In this document: positions 14,641 through 20,962 of the stretch, piece after piece | How the letters are laid out: each line of letters starts with the position of its first letter | Position numbering within the stretch: position 1 is the first letter of the stretch | Source of the DNA: a virus | Virus record (IMG/VR): IMGVR_UViG_3300020401_000020 | Location: 1 to 59,063 of that record | Strand: one strand, 5' to 3' | Length of the DNA: 59,063 nucleotides | Position numbers and translations under genes: made by a program | The notes under the pieces: model-generated | Databases searched by the model: none | What the model saw: only the letters and a program-made list of their open reading frames with translations | Told to the model about the DNA's origin: nothing

Positions 14641-14859
14641 TTATAATTGGTTCCAATTTTCATCATAAAACTCATACTCTACTTCTGTGCCGTCTGGTAA
14701 ATACATGCAACGAGTCCTTAAATCAACTTTTAATGGTGTTGATTGTGAAACCTCTCCATTTATAATCTTTTCAACTCCTTTTTCGTAAGTATCACATTCA
14801 ACTTCGTAAGTGTGATACACCTTTTCAATCATTGTTATTTGTTTTTTAGTTTTAGCCAT
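14641..14859 (-). CDS. Small hypothetical early protein
   Basis: 72 aa with ribosome site GGAGAAAACA. It reads like a small beta-alpha-beta protein (KVYHTYEVECDTYEKGVEKI), similar in plan to the 66-aa protein at 16431. Function unknown. Confidence 0.65.
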   Translation of the reverse strand: MAKTKKQITMIEKVYHTYEVECDTYEKGVEKIINGEVSQSTPLKVDLRTRCMYLPDGTEVEYEFYDENWNQL

Positions 14860-15076
14860 TGTTTTCTCCTATTATGATTATGTAGCCGTCTTCTTTTTGA
14901 AACTGATACGTTGTACTGCCGTCTACTAAGCCGTCGCATTCCTGACAAATTTGTTGTACTTCAATACCACTATCTCGTTGCATAGTTTCCCAACCTTCTT
15001 TGCAGTTATCACATTCATCAATAACTTCAAAGACTTGGTCTTCTAATCTAACTTTCATACCTGCTTTGTATTTCAT
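14852..15076 (-). CDS. Small zinc-binding protein
   Basis: 74 aa. CDNCKEGW and CQECDG provide a CxxC plus CxxC zinc-ribbon site at ~23-26 and ~44-47. It overlaps the next gene by eight bases and the previous by four. Possibly binds RNA polymerase or DNA; not a known family to me. Confidence 0.65.
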   Translation of the reverse strand: MKYKAGMKVRLEDQVFEVIDECDNCKEGWETMQRDSGIEVQQICQECDGLVDGSTTYQFQKEDGYIIIIGENNG

Positions 15077-15258
15077 GCTTCCTCTAAATCTTCAATAGTC
15101 ATATCTTCACAAAGATATTCCAAAGGTTTTAATCTGCCTTTAAAATAAAACTCTTTAATAGTTCCATCTTTGTTTTTTAATATATTTCCTTCATCATCAG
15201 ACAAATGAAATGTAATATTAGAAACACTTACATATTGATAATCTTTTTCTTTACTCAT
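15073..15258 (-). CDS. Small hypothetical early protein
   Basis: 61 aa, acidic C-terminus. ATG 15258 follows AAAGGAGAAAGC. It overlaps the next gene by ATGA. No family recognised. Confidence 0.6.
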   Translation of the reverse strand: MSKEKDYQYVSVSNITFHLSDDEGNILKNKDGTIKEFYFKGRLKPLEYLCEDMTIEDLEEA

Positions 15259-15268
15259 GCTTTCTCCT

Positions 15269-15466
15269 TTAATCTTCGTAATAAAAATCTTCTGAACATT
15301 CCATTAAAAATTCTACTTCTAATAAGTTATCCAATTCTTCTTGCCACCTTTCTTCTTCTGGCTCTGATTTAATTTGATTATTAGCAACTCCAATTAGACA
15401 TTTAACAACTGCTAAAGCTGTTTCTAATTCCTTACTTGTTCTTTTGTGTGTTAGCTTTATACTCAT
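15269..15466 (-). CDS. Small hypothetical early protein, helical
   Basis: 65 aa from ATG 15466 (MSIKLTHKRT), chosen because AAAGGAGAACGC precedes it and it overlaps the upstream stop by ATGA. A longer frame starting at 15535 lacks a ribosome site. Helical with an acidic C-terminus. Confidence 0.6.
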   Translation of the reverse strand: MSIKLTHKRTSKELETALAVVKCLIGVANNQIKSEPEEERWQEELDNLLEVEFLMECSEDFYYED

Positions 15467-15699
15467 GCGTTCTCCTTTATCCATTTCTGATATTTCCAAA
15501 AGACAAAATCTCTTTCCCATAAAGTCGAAAACCATTCTGTATCTTCAATAGACTCCAAATTATCTTTCCCTATTTTAATAGTGCGAATACCAAATGGCAG
15601 ACCTTCGTTGTACCAAATTTTTTTGCCAATACCATTTACTCTATAATATTTGTCAGGTTGTTTGGTTTCCCTATCTACTTTTATCTGTTTGTATTTCAT
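15463..15699 (-). CDS. Small hypothetical early protein
   Basis: 78 aa, rich in Lys, Trp and aromatic residues. Its start overlaps the stop of the 55-aa gene upstream (ATGA) behind GAGGAAGC. No family recognised. Confidence 0.6.
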   Translation of the reverse strand: MKYKQIKVDRETKQPDKYYRVNGIGKKIWYNEGLPFGIRTIKIGKDNLESIEDTEWFSTLWERDFVFWKYQKWIKENA

Positions 15700-15863
15700 G
15701 CTTCCTCTTCTTTTTGCACAGTAAGTTCACAACCTATTTCTGTATCTAAAATGCTTTCTATGTTTGCGTGTACTAAATCTCCACCATTTTCTAAAACGTA
15801 GATTTGTACATCACTATCCTTGTCAAAAGTTTTTAACATTCTAATAAGTTTCTTTACTTTCAT
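15696..15863 (-). CDS. Small hypothetical early protein (55 aa)
   Basis: MKVKKLIRMLKTFDKDSDVQ begins a pattern common among small phage proteins of unknown function (short helix followed by beta strands). Ribosome site CAAGGAGAACTT; ATGA overlaps on both sides. Confidence 0.65.
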   Translation of the reverse strand: MKVKKLIRMLKTFDKDSDVQIYVLENGGDLVHANIESILDTEIGCELTVQKEEEA

Positions 15864-16051
15864 AAGTTCTCCTTGTTATAAAGCCATAAATCTACTTCAA
15901 AAATTTGAAAGTCATCTAGTTCTTCTGGCTCTTCTCCGTCCCCAATCCTTTGTTCATTATTTTCTTTTAACCATTCGTCAGGATTATCTGTAAGAGCAAC
16001 AAATTCTGTTTCGCCATAAGAATTTATATAATCAATTTGGTATAGTTTCAT
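15860..16051 (-). CDS. Small acidic hypothetical early protein
   Basis: 63 aa, Asp/Glu-rich (GDGEEPEELDDFQIFEVDLW). It overlaps the neighbouring genes by four bases on each side. Function unknown. Confidence 0.65.
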   Translation of the reverse strand: MKLYQIDYINSYGETEFVALTDNPDEWLKENNEQRIGDGEEPEELDDFQIFEVDLWLYNKENL

Positions 16052-16323
16052 ATCTCCCCCAATTCATTCATGTTTTCGTCATAGACATAACTTTTGTCGG
16101 GGTGTTTCCAATCTATGTCAAACTCATGGTAGCCCTCAACTTTAATTTCTTGACCGTCTTTAAGATAGATATACAAAGTCGCATACTTGACATACATCTG
16201 CTCTACATCATCATAATCTATCCCCAACTCGTCCCAATCCACTTTAAACTCAAGGCATTGAGAATAGTATGTTTGCACATACATAGGTTTTTCTTTTGTT
16301 TTCCATTTTGCTTCAATCGTCAT
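16048..16323 (-). CDS. Small hypothetical early protein
   Basis: 91 aa, beta-rich, many Tyr/Trp/Asp. ATG 16323 follows GAGGAAAAA and lies inside the 3' end of the 41-aa gene. No family recognised. Confidence 0.65.
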   Translation of the reverse strand: MTIEAKWKTKEKPMYVQTYYSQCLEFKVDWDELGIDYDDVEQMYVKYATLYIYLKDGQEIKVEGYHEFDIDWKHPDKSYVYDENMNELGEI

Positions 16324-16438
16324 TTTTTTCCTCTGTTCTGATTTCTCTTTGTTCTACAAAAGTTTGAATAATTTTGATTAGCACATCATCAAAATCATCT
16401 ACATTGTATTTATCTAATATCTCTACTATTTCAGGCAT
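16313..16438 (-). CDS. Small acidic hypothetical protein (41 aa)
   Basis: MPEIVEILDKYNVDDFDDVL continues as a helical acidic peptide. GGGGAAGAG precedes ATG 16438, which overlaps the preceding gene by eight bases. Confidence 0.55.
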   Translation of the reverse strand: MPEIVEILDKYNVDDFDDVLIKIIQTFVEQREIRTEEKNDD

Positions 16439-16631
16439 TGTTCTCTTCCCCTAAGTTTTCAGGCATTTTTATACATTTAAAATCCCATTCGTATTTATCT
16501 TCGTTTAGGACTTCTCCTTCGCCTTCTTCTATTTTTACTTCTGCTTCTTCATAGTTATTTGCTTCAACAACTATTTCTTCAACTACTTCGTAAGTTATTT
16601 CAAAAACATATTTCTTCATTACTTTACTCAT
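16431..16631 (-). CDS. Small hypothetical early protein, strongly acidic
   Basis: 66 aa. YVFEITYEVVEEIVVEANNY followed by EEAEVKIEEGEGEV is a beta-strand-rich pattern seen in many small phage proteins. Net charge is highly negative. Role unknown. Confidence 0.65.
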   Translation of the reverse strand: MSKVMKKYVFEITYEVVEEIVVEANNYEEAEVKIEEGEGEVLNEDKYEWDFKCIKMPENLGEENNA

Positions 16632-16764
16632 CTTCGTTCTCCAACTTAGTTAAAAACTCATCTACTACAGAAGCACACCAATCAGGAATATCAGTAATAT
16701 TCTCCTCAGTATTATCTTCTCTATGTATGCGTAGACTCCAACTTATTATTTGTTTATCAGACAT
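16624..16764 (-). CDS. Small hypothetical protein (46 aa)
   Basis: ATG 16764 follows AAGGAGAAAAT. The frame (MSDKQIISWSLRIHRE...) ends by overlapping the next start. It contains IPDWCASVVDEF. No family recognised. Confidence 0.6.
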   Translation of the reverse strand: MSDKQIISWSLRIHREDNTEENITDIPDWCASVVDEFLTKLENEDE

Positions 16765-16773
16765 ATTTTCTCC

Positions 16774-16935
16774 TTATATATTTAATCTGTTTTTTATTAT
16801 ATTCAAAGCGTGGTATCTCTTTTCAGATGATTTCTCATACTCTAAGCTAGACTCCACTAAGAATGCTTGGTTATCTGCTTTATCTACTGCTTCTTTCACA
16901 ATTTCAAATGCTTCTGATATTGTTGAAATGGTCAT
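16774..16935 (-). CDS. Small helical hypothetical protein (53 aa)
   Basis: ATG 16935 overlaps the preceding TGA (ATGA) behind AAAGGAGTTTGCCC. The predicted structure is two amphipathic helices. No family recognised. Confidence 0.6.
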   Translation of the reverse strand: MTISTISEAFEIVKEAVDKADNQAFLVESSLEYEKSSEKRYHALNIIKNRLNI

Positions 16936-17192
16936 AGGGCAAACTCCTTTAAAACAACCTTGTGTAATTCCCTTATCATTTCATCAGATAATTGGCGTAA
17001 AACATCTTCCAGATAGCAGTCGTTTATAAATTTATTGGTTTTGTAGTTCATAAAAATCCATTCACTAGATTTTTGAACATAGACAAGTCTTGCATCAATG
17101 CCTACATTTTCAATTTCTACATTATCTCCAAAAGTATGCTCTTCTAGTATTTCAACTATGTAATTTATTTCTCCTTGTAATGCGTGGCTCAT
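16932..17192 (-). CDS. Small hypothetical early protein
   Basis: 86 aa, mixed alpha/beta, joined to both neighbours by ATGA overlaps. No family recognised. Confidence 0.65.
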   Translation of the reverse strand: MSHALQGEINYIVEILEEHTFGDNVEIENVGIDARLVYVQKSSEWIFMNYKTNKFINDCYLEDVLRQLSDEMIRELHKVVLKEFAL

Positions 17193-17437
17193 AATTCTAT
17201 CTCCCCACTTAAGATGTCTTCGATACTAGCAAACTCACTTCCCCACCAATTTATTGTGAATGTACCATTCCTCATTGGGTGTATTTCGTAATTGAGTTTT
17301 AGTTCGTAAAGAGCAGTCATGTTTTCGTAAATCCAATCTTGGAAAGTTTCTGCTTCCTTTTGATTTACTATTAGTGTTTCGTACTCATTTGTGTAGAATT
17401 CATTACCTTCTACTATTGTTTTACTCCTTGCTGTCAT
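17189..17437 (-). CDS. First gene of early operon, hypothetical
   Basis: 82 aa; ribosome site AAAGGAGAAGAT. It heads the tiled minus-strand operon that continues to 12553. Contains NGTFTINWWGSEFASIEDIL. No family recognised. Confidence 0.65.
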   Translation of the reverse strand: MTARSKTIVEGNEFYTNEYETLIVNQKEAETFQDWIYENMTALYELKLNYEIHPMRNGTFTINWWGSEFASIEDILSGEIEL

Positions 17438-17466
17438 ATCTTCTCCTTTGATAGCGTTAATTAATA

Positions 17467-17495
17467 TGTATAAAGTACCAAAAATATCTCATAAA
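17467..17495 (-). promoter_or_regulatory. Candidate promoter of early operon
   Basis: On the minus strand TTTATG, a 17-nt spacer and TATACA precede the first early gene. The same TTTATGAGATAT and TATACATATT words recur upstream of the 63-aa gene near 20905-20950, which supports a shared control region. Confidence 0.35.
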
Positions 17496-17535
17496 AGCAA
17501 CTTTATTTTTAACAGTAATATATACTTCTTATTAC

Positions 17536-17928
17536 ATGGCAAAAAGTGAGAGTAATTTTTGGCAACAAGTCAAGAAAAATCTTAAAGAATTTCAATGGCT
17601 ACGCCTTGAGTCTTGGGCATCTCAGGGTGTTCCCGATTTGTTAGGCACAACTAAAAATGGGCAACTCTTTACTGTTGAATTGAAAGTAATAAAAAGTAAT
17701 AAACCGAACATCTCTCCACACCAAATTGCTTTCCATTTACAGCGTAAAAACTCGCCGTGTTTTATCCTGATTTCGTCCCTCGTCCAATCAAGCTCCAAAA
17801 AATCTCAGCTCTATCTAGTTCCTTCGTCCGAGCTAGAAAATCTTTTGGACGAAGGTCTTTCGTCCAAGTATCTCTGTACTTCGTTTGCTGACGTTGGTCA
17901 AAGGATTAAAAATTATTGGGGGGATTGA
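17536..17928 (+). CDS. VRR-NUC-type nuclease (PD-(D/E)XK, Holliday-junction resolvase-like)
   Basis: 130 aa. QGVPDLLG followed by FTVELKV gives the PD...(D/E)xK core (GVPD at ~31-34, ELK at ~48-50) and SPHQIAFH is the conserved Q/H element of the family. Such small nucleases cut branched DNA such as replication or recombination intermediates before packaging. There is no Shine-Dalgarno; a TAATAT at 17515-17520 would give a leader of only about 8 nt. It is the only plus-strand gene between the early operon and the late block. Confidence 0.75.
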   Translation: MAKSESNFWQQVKKNLKEFQWLRLESWASQGVPDLLGTTKNGQLFTVELKVIKSNKPNISPHQIAFHLQRKNSPCFILISSLVQSSSKKSQLYLVPSSELENLLDEGLSSKYLCTSFADVGQRIKNYWGD

Positions 17929-18004
17929 CGGGGGGTTGGCTTGTCGCTTCACTGTTGATTGTTCAGGGGGGTGGGAGAAGATGGGTTGTCAAGTCGCTGA
18001 ACGC
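17929..18004. other. Non-coding stretch with a half copy of the palindrome
   Basis: GGCTTGTCGCTT near 17938 differs by one base from the right arm (GGCTCGTCGCTT) of the palindromes at 18.3-21.1 kb, and G-runs lie on both sides. No left arm is present, so this looks like a decayed or partial sixth copy. Confidence 0.4.
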
Positions 18005-18039
18005 AAAAAAGCCCGAACAGTCGAAACCATTCGGGCTTT
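18005..18039 (-). terminator. Intrinsic terminator of the 56-aa gene (module A)
   Basis: AAAGCCCGAA and TTCGGGCTTT form a perfect 10-bp stem around a 12-nt loop. On the minus strand the stem is followed by a run of T, so it ends the minus-strand gene; it may also stop the converging nuclease transcript. Confidence 0.85.
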
Positions 18040-18057
18040 ATGATTAACAAGCTCGGT

Positions 18058-18228
18058 TTATTCGCGTGAATTTTTAGCAATGTGGTCTGCAAATCTTTCT
18101 CTATTAAATCTCGGGTTATCCGTCTTTAATAGATTTTCGAAATCATTTCGAAACTCTGCAGAAACACCTCTATTGTGTTCAGCAAATAAATCGGCGAACT
18201 TTATATAATACTTTCTTGATAAGGGCAT
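18058..18228 (-). CDS. Small conserved-type hypothetical protein (56 aa)
   Basis: ATG 18228 follows AGGAGAATATA. The sequence (SAEFRNDFENLLKTDNPRFN then RERFADHI) resembles short phage proteins seen in cyanophages and pelagiphages. It is the sole gene of module A: promoter upstream, terminator downstream. Confidence 0.65.
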   Translation of the reverse strand: MPLSRKYYIKFADLFAEHNRGVSAEFRNDFENLLKTDNPRFNRERFADHIAKNSRE

Positions 18229-18255
18229 TATATTCTCCTATTTATTTGATAATAA

Positions 18256-18284
18256 ATTATGGCATATATCTTATAAAAAAGCAA
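18256..18284 (-). promoter_or_regulatory. Module A promoter
   Basis: Minus strand TTGCTT, 17-nt spacer, CATAAT. The spacer contains TTATAAGAT, shared at the same place in module C. CCCC-AAAA-CCCC lies directly upstream of the -35. Confidence 0.7.
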
Positions 18285-18299
18285 GGGGTTTTGGGGTTG

Positions 18300-18358
18300 A
18301 TAAAAGCGACGAGCCATGCCTGGCAAATGAGGAACGAGTGTTGGCTCGTCGCTTTTAT
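18300..18358. repeat. Module A palindrome (copy 1 of 5)
   Basis: A 17-bp perfect inverted repeat: ATAAAAGCGACGAGCCA at 18300-18316 and its complement at 18342-18358, separated by 25 bases. The flank on one side is always TTATGAT. It lies between the terminator of the neighbouring module and the module A promoter. Confidence 0.9.
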
Positions 18359-18403
18359 TATGATATTTGGGAGCAGGGAAGCGTGGGGAAAAACGCTGGG
18401 CAT

Positions 18404-18440
18404 AAAAAAAGGGCGACAGCATTTCTGTTGTCGCCCTTTA
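18404..18440 (-). terminator. Intrinsic terminator of the 98-aa gene (module B)
   Basis: On the minus strand a stem built on GGGCGACA/TGTCGCCC is followed by seven T. It lies 13 bases past the gene stop. Confidence 0.85.
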
Positions 18441-18452
18441 GTTTGGGACCAA

Positions 18453-18749
18453 TTACGCTAAATCTTTTATCTCTCCGTTTTCGTCTTTGATTAAAAGATA
18501 TTCAAAACCACATCCACCAGCTAATGTTTGTTTGTAGTTGTCAATTTCTTTTTCAAAGTCGCCTTCAATTTCATTCTTGTAATCTGCTGAAGGTAATCCA
18601 AGAGCTTGAACTTCAGGGATAAACTTACAAATCATACTTTTTGCTTCAGTCCCATATTCATCATCTTCAGAAGAAATTACTGCAACAGTAATTCTCTTTC
18701 CAATTATTACATCACAAAACTCGTAAGTTTTTCCTTTGATTTTTTTCAT
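18453..18749 (-). CDS. Hypothetical protein of module B
   Basis: 98 aa, ribosome site CGAGG. Mixed alpha/beta, acidic, with a CxxGGCG-like stretch (LAGGCGFEYLL). Single gene between its own promoter and terminator, like a moron. No family recognised. Confidence 0.65.
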   Translation of the reverse strand: MKKIKGKTYEFCDVIIGKRITVAVISSEDDEYGTEAKSMICKFIPEVQALGLPSADYKNEIEGDFEKEIDNYKQTLAGGCGFEYLLIKDENGEIKDLA

Positions 18750-18780
18750 ATTTACCTCGTTGTTTGTTAATCAATAATGA

Positions 18781-18810
18781 ATTATGGCATAGGTCCCATA
18801 AAAAAGTCAA
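18781..18810 (-). promoter_or_regulatory. Module B promoter
   Basis: Minus strand TTGACT, 18-nt spacer, CATAAT; CCCC-TTTTT-CCCC lies directly upstream of the -35. Confidence 0.7.
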
Positions 18811-18826
18811 GGGGAAAAAGGGGTTG

Positions 18827-18882
18827 ATAAAAGCGACGAGCCAAGATATAACGAGGTACGAGTGTTGGCTCGTCGCTTTTAT
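18827..18882. repeat. Module B palindrome (copy 2 of 5)
   Basis: The same 17-bp perfect inverted repeat as in module A (arms 18827-18843 and 18866-18882). The 22-base loop differs from module A except for its end ACGAGTGT, which the two share. Confidence 0.9.
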
Positions 18883-18930
18883 TATGATTTTTTCGGTGCA
18901 CGAAGCTACGGAGAAAAAAATGATGGGCAT

Positions 18931-18970
18931 AAAAAAAGGGGTTGGCTCACTTTTCGAACGCCAACCCCTT
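18931..18970 (-). terminator. Intrinsic terminator of the 90-aa gene (module C)
   Basis: AAGGGGTTGGC and GCCAACCCCTT form an 11-bp perfect stem followed on the minus strand by T7. It is about 60 bases past the stop of the 90-aa gene; the interval (18971-19028) contains two CCTAGG boxes and no gene. Confidence 0.85.
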
Positions 18971-19028
18971 TGCCTAGGGTTAAAGGTTAAGAACCTAGGA
19001 CTTATTTGGGAGAATTACTTCCTCAAAA

Positions 19029-19301
19029 TCATGATACCACCTCTCCTAAGTTTTGTTGTTGTACTCCTTCGGCGTAATCGTCGAAGCCCATATCCAGAAC
19101 TACATGACCAATGCCATAAGATAATCTGACTCTCATTTCACAATCGTTGTGGACCATTTCGAATGTGACTGGGAACAAAGTATCTTCGGGAAAGTCCTCA
19201 AAGAACTCATCAGTTATTGTTCTGTTCCTACCTTCGTCAATGGACCTTTGATTAATCCTCTTAACATCTTGGTAGGTCATAAAGCTAACTGTGTTATTCA
19301 T
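19029..19301 (-). CDS. Hypothetical protein of module C, leaderless
   Basis: 90 aa. The ATG lies six bases after the -10 TAATAT, so the mRNA should begin at or next to the start codon; there is no Shine-Dalgarno. The protein is acidic with FFEDFPEDTLFPVTFEMVHN. No family recognised. Confidence 0.65.
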   Translation of the reverse strand: MNNTVSFMTYQDVKRINQRSIDEGRNRTITDEFFEDFPEDTLFPVTFEMVHNDCEMRVRLSYGIGHVVLDMGFDDYAEGVQQQNLGEVVS

Positions 19302-19307
19302 ATGTAA

Positions 19308-19336
19308 ATATTAGGATAAATCTTATAATATGTCAA
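19308..19336 (-). promoter_or_regulatory. Module C promoter (consensus -35)
   Basis: Minus strand TTGACA, exactly 17 nt, TAATAT. The spacer holds TTATAAGAT, as in module A. Paired C-runs (CCCCC-N6-CCCCC) sit directly upstream of the -35. This is the strongest promoter seen in the window. Confidence 0.8.
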
Positions 19337-19352
19337 GGGGGATTTGTGGGGG

Positions 19353-19523
19353 TAAAAGCGACGAGACAACTCCAAGACCAGCAACGCCAATTTATAAGCA
19401 AAAGGTCCAACACTATTGAACGAGGATATGTTATCCAACATATCATTCGGGCAATAGTGTATTGAAGACCTTTTGCTTATAAAAAAATTAGTGAATGGAC
19501 TAGGATTTGGCTCGTCGCTTTTA
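19353..19523. repeat. Module C compound palindrome (copy 3 of 5) with nested inverted repeats
   Basis: Outer arms TAAAAGCGACGAG (19353-19365) and complement (19511-19523). Inside them lies a 16-bp perfect repeat TTATAAGCAAAAGGTC (19392-19407 with 19467-19482). It continues as CAACACTATTG paired with CAATAGTGTATTG (19408-19418 with 19452-19464). At the centre is a perfect hairpin GATATGTT-ATCC-AACATATC (19425-19444). A fourth hairpin, TTCTGGGCT/AGCCCAGAA, follows at 19533-19569. The inner block looks like a separate cruciform inserted into the standard palindrome. Confidence 0.85.
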
Positions 19524-19584
19524 TTATGATTTTTCTGGGCTTCGGGATGTTTTGCTTCGTAGCCCAGAAGAAAAAATAGATATG

Positions 19585-19610
19585 AAAAAGGGAGACCGAA
19601 GTCTCCCTTT
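19585..19610 (-). terminator. Intrinsic terminator of the 128-aa gene (module D)
   Basis: AAAGGGAGAC-loop-GTCTCCCTTT, perfect 10-bp stem. On the minus strand the loop is the stable C(UUCG)G tetraloop, followed by T5. Confidence 0.9.
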
Positions 19611-19635
19611 CCATGATTGACAACAACATCATTCT

Positions 19636-20022
19636 TTAATCAAGAGGCACAAATACAGGGGGGTGGTAAAAGTCCTCTGTCTTAATCACACCTTTCGGTA
19701 GGCGAATACTTTTCATGTAGTATTCAATCGGCATGATTGGGGAAGTGCTATTCCCTTTGTCATCATTACCAAGAACAATACCTCTACCAAAATAGGCGTT
19801 ATCGTTAAAACTAAAAGCGTAGTTCTCGTCAATCAGTAAACCTTCATCATCAATGTAAATGATGTCGGTGTTGTCAGGATTTGAGTAATCTCTAACTGCA
19901 TCTATCGTTCTGACTTGTTTAACATCAGTTGATAAAAGCTGGTAGAGTTTATCTAAATCCATACTGTCTGTAGTTAGTTGAGCAATGCTCATACAGTCAG
20001 GTTGGATAATGTAAGCGTACAT
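19636..20022 (-). CDS. DUF3846-like protein
   Basis: 128 aa; ribosome site AAGGAGAATATAT. The N-terminus MYAYIIQPDC, then DIIYIDDEGLLIDENYAF and FGRGIVLGNDD match the layout of DUF3846 proteins (a beta-rich domain with a conserved yvdEeG and a GxxxvxG near the end), common in phages and plasmids. No function is established. It is the first gene of module D. Confidence 0.6.
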   Translation of the reverse strand: MYAYIIQPDCMSIAQLTTDSMDLDKLYQLLSTDVKQVRTIDAVRDYSNPDNTDIIYIDDEGLLIDENYAFSFNDNAYFGRGIVLGNDDKGNSTSPIMPIEYYMKSIRLPKGVIKTEDFYHPPVFVPLD

Positions 20023-20055
20023 ATATATTCTCCTTATGTTGTTAATCGAATTTAG

Positions 20056-20084
20056 ATTATAAGATATTTTTTATAAAAATGGAA
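20056..20084 (-). promoter_or_regulatory. Module D promoter
   Basis: Minus strand TTCCAT, 17-nt spacer, consensus TATAAT. Paired C-runs CCCC-TTTTT-CCCC lie directly upstream of the -35, identical to module B. Confidence 0.65.
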
Positions 20085-20102
20085 GGGGAAAAAGGGGTTG
20101 AC

Positions 20103-20163
20103 ATAAAAGCGACGAGCCGACAGTTATTTTCTAATGTGTCCTTTGTCGGCTCGTCGCTTTTAT
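20103..20163. repeat. Module D palindrome (copy 4 of 5)
   Basis: 20-bp perfect inverted repeat: ATAAAAGCGACGAGCCGACA (20103-20122) with its complement at 20144-20163. The stop codon of the 75-aa gene abuts its base, so on the minus strand the hairpin followed by TTTTAT-like sequence can act as that gene's terminator. Confidence 0.9.
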
Positions 20164-20390
20164 TATGATTGGACCTTAGGTTCTTTGTACCAAACTCTGA
20201 CTTTGCCATTCGGCTGAATTTTTAAAGCAGGTAGTTTGTTAAGACTTCTAAGAGCATTTGCCAAAGACACTGCCCTTGGATAACTTTCCATAAGTACGCT
20301 ATCGCCAACCTTCATACACTCGGCAGTAAATTTAATCTTGCCTTGTTTACTCTCGATTGGGATGCCCTTTTCTATTTTGTAAGTTTCCAT
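20163..20390 (-). CDS. Hypothetical protein (75 aa)
   Basis: Starts at ATG 20390 (METYKIEKGI) after GGTGGAAATA; a longer start at 20402 would lack a ribosome site. The ATG overlaps the preceding stop as TAATG. The second half (YPRAVSLANALRSLNKLPAL) suggests a small alpha/beta fold. Its stop lies in the flank of the module D palindrome. Confidence 0.6.
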   Translation of the reverse strand: METYKIEKGIPIESKQGKIKFTAECMKVGDSVLMESYPRAVSLANALRSLNKLPALKIQPNGKVRVWYKEPKVQS

Positions 20391-20524
20391 TATTTCCACC
20401 ATTTAAGTAAGTTTTCATTAATCATCTCGCGTCGAAGTTCTTGCAATCTATGTATCTCTTTGCTAATCGCTCGTCGCTCTGCCTTCTTCTCTTCAATTAA
20501 ATCTATAATTTCTAATTGGGTCAT
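20390..20524 (-). CDS. Small helical basic protein (44 aa)
   Basis: MTQLEIIDLIEEKKAERRAI and following residues form one amphipathic, probably coiled-coil helix. It begins just after a terminator hairpin (20526-20552) and is coupled to the next gene by TAATG. No strong ribosome site. Confidence 0.55.
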   Translation of the reverse strand: MTQLEIIDLIEEKKAERRAISKEIHRLQELRREMINENLLKWWK

Positions 20525-20525
20525 A

Positions 20526-20552
20526 ATAAAAAAAGGGGAGTCCTAAGACTCC
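20526..20552 (-). terminator. Intrinsic terminator inside module E
   Basis: Minus strand GGAGTC-TTAG-GACTCC followed by CC and T7. The hairpin loop contains the stop codon of the 47-aa gene, so a ribosome finishing that gene would cover the hairpin. This could let translation control read-through to the next two genes. Confidence 0.75.
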
Positions 20553-20686
20553 TCCTTTTCCTCCTCCATAATTTTAAGTTGATTATCAAGAAACACTTTG
20601 ACAAGTCTTAGGTTTCTCTCGTTAAGTTGGGCAATGCTACCTAAAGCACTACCCACCATTGCGTCTTGAAAAGATTTACTGTCCAT
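20543..20686 (-). CDS. Small helical protein (47 aa)
   Basis: MDSKSFQDAMVGSALGSIAQ continues as a charged helix ending EEEKEES. Its ATG overlaps the upstream stop (TAATG), and its TAG lies in the loop of the terminator. No family recognised. Confidence 0.55.
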   Translation of the reverse strand: MDSKSFQDAMVGSALGSIAQLNERNLRLVKVFLDNQLKIMEEEKEES

Positions 20687-20877
20687 TAATTTAAATCTCC
20701 ATTTGGCAATTGAAGATTGTCCATGCCTCTAAGAGCCATGACTTCTTCAAGTGCAGTTGTATTTACATTGCCATTGGATACAACGACAACACCATTTATA
20801 ACTAACTCAGTTAAGTTAGTCTCGACTCCAGCGAGTTCTCCACCTTGGTCAAGTTTTAAAACAAAAGTAAATTTCAT
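20686..20877 (-). CDS. Small hypothetical protein (63 aa), first gene of module E
   Basis: Beta-rich (MKFTFVLKLDQGGELAGVET...) with ribosome site CGAGG. Coupled to the 47-aa gene. Similar small beta proteins occur in other marine phages but no family name is known to me. Confidence 0.6.
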   Translation of the reverse strand: MKFTFVLKLDQGGELAGVETNLTELVINGVVVVSNGNVNTTALEEVMALRGMDNLQLPNGDLN

Positions 20878-20962
20878 ATTTCCTCGTTTAGTTGTTAATC
20901 AATATGTATAAGATACAGTAATATGTAAAATATGCAAGTATATCTCATAAAGTTTTTAGATT

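Noticed and set aside
14627-14675. Longer start for the 88-aa early gene
   Set aside because: The upstream ATG has no ribosome site, and the extension would include the real ribosome site AGGAGAAAAC as coding sequence.
18216-19129. Frames of 64-121 aa crossing the palindromes
   Set aside because: They run through hairpins, promoters and terminators of the module array and would interrupt all regulatory features; no ribosome sites.
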